Shown here piece by piece: positions 21,461 through 21,851 of a DNA stretch of 21,851 nt (position 1 is the stretch's first letter; every line of letters starts with the position of its first letter). Origin of the DNA: PS1 clade bacterium (GTDB taxonomy: Bacteria > Pseudomonadota > Alphaproteobacteria > RS24); contig JADHOK010000014.1 in the NCBI GenBank assembly GCA_016779015.1, positions 1-21,851 of the forward strand, given 5' to 3'. The position numbers were made by a program, and so were the translations under genes. The notes beneath the pieces are model-generated. The model was not told the origin of the DNA. It saw only the letters and a list, made by a program, of their open reading frames with translations, and ran no database searches.

Positions 21461-21851
21461 CTAGGCAGTTCCTAGCCGCAACAAATCCAAAACGCGGACA
21501 AGGCCTGTCGGTTTACCCTCCTCGCAAACGAACAGGCATTGAATTTTGTTTTCTTGCATCAAGTTTAGGGCTTCGGCCGTCAGTTTGTCACCGCCAATCG
21601 TTAGGGGGTTGGCGGTCATAATGTCGCTGGTGGTTTTGGCCAAAAGGTCATCGGCCATGTGGCGGCGCAAATCGCCATCGGTGATAATGCCGGAAAGCGC
21701 GCCTTTGCCATCGACAATGCCGAGACAGCCGAAACCTTTTTCGGTCATCACCACAATCGCCTCATCCATCCGCATGGCACCATCTGCCAGCGGCAGGGCG
21801 TCGCCCGCATGCATGACCTCACGAATGCGGCTCAGGCTCGCGCCGAGCTTG
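21461..21851 (-). CDS. kdsD: Arabinose-5-phosphate isomerase KdsD/KpsF, C-terminal CBS part (5' end outside window)
   Basis: The frame is open to the right edge (about 129 residues seen), so the ATG at 21814 is internal. The visible part begins KLGASLSRIREVMHAGDALPL, matching the linker between the SIS and CBS domains of KdsD/KpsF/GutQ. Two CBS repeats follow: ADGAMRMDEAIVVMTEKGFGCLGIVDGKGALSGIITDGDLRR, then TTSDIMTANPLTIGGDKLTAEALNLMQENKIQCLFVCEEGKPTGLVRVLDLLRLG. The enzyme interconverts D-ribulose-5-phosphate and D-arabinose-5-phosphate, the first step towards Kdo of the LPS core. The catalytic SIS domain lies outside the window. The downstream receptor gene begins 17 bases after the stop. 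Confidence 0.87.
   Translation of the reverse strand, partial: KLGASLSRIREVMHAGDALPLADGAMRMDEAIVVMTEKGFGCLGIVDGKGALSGIITDGDLRRHMADDLLAKTTSDIMTANPLTIGGDKLTAEALNLMQENKIQCLFVCEEGKPTGLVRVLDLLRLGTA

Noticed and set aside
21461..21814. Stand-alone 117-residue CBS protein
   Set aside because: The frame continues to the window edge with residues (KLGASLSRIREVMHAGD) that match the KdsD linker, so it is a truncated kdsD.
1..21851. Mobile elements, prophage, CRISPR, toxin-antitoxin or defence genes
   Set aside because: No transposase, integrase, spaced direct repeats, phage proteins or defence families were recognised. The genes and base composition look like ordinary chromosome.
1..21851. tRNA or rRNA genes
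   Set aside because: No tRNA cloverleaf (GTTCGAATC-type arm with matching acceptor) or rRNA segment was seen in the gaps, all of which are short or explained.

Overview
The window looks like chromosomal DNA of a Gram-negative bacterium, most likely a marine or aquatic alphaproteobacterium. Coding density is high and the DNA is moderately GC-rich. It encodes outer-membrane porins, two TonB-dependent receptors, a KdsD fragment (LPS core synthesis), a spinster-type MFS carrier and an ECF sigma/anti-sigma pair of alphaproteobacterial style. No species can be named from the sequence alone. I saw no insertion sequence, prophage, CRISPR array, tRNA or rRNA.

Layout. 1-1832 (+): the end of one acidic porin, a UUCG-loop terminator, a structured leader and a complete second porin. 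1879-7774 (-): a probable four-gene operon of MMPL/RND transporter, LolA-like periplasmic protein, outer-membrane beta-barrel and spinster-type MFS carrier. A divergent TetR gene (7858-8502, +) faces it across overlapping promoters and a 19-bp dyad. This reads as a regulated trans-envelope lipid or hydrophobic-compound transport system. 8510-10071 (-): an ECF sigma factor, its membrane anti-sigma factor and a Metal_resist/CnrX-like periplasmic sensor. 10170-10290 (+): no gene, but two tandem hairpins, the first with a CUCCUCCC loop, suggesting a small RNA. 10288-11709 (-): a FadR-type GntR regulator and an unknown coiled-coil protein. 11837-12898 (+): a divergent GAF-like/transmembrane/HlyD-like protein whose best start codon is out of frame by one base.

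12891-19247 is a vitamin B12 uptake locus: btuF (-), divergent btuC (+), a cobalamin riboswitch, btuB, btuD, an MlaF-like ABC ATPase and msrA. The MlaF-like protein keeps Walker A and the signature motif but has lost both the catalytic glutamate and the switch histidine. 19257-21851 (-): a second TonB-dependent receptor closely downstream of kdsD, which runs off the right edge.

The points most worth following are the TetR-controlled lipid-transport operon, the hydrolysis-deficient MlaF-like ATPase inside the B12 operon, the candidate small RNA beside the ECF operon, and the frame-disrupted start of the GAF/HlyD-like gene.
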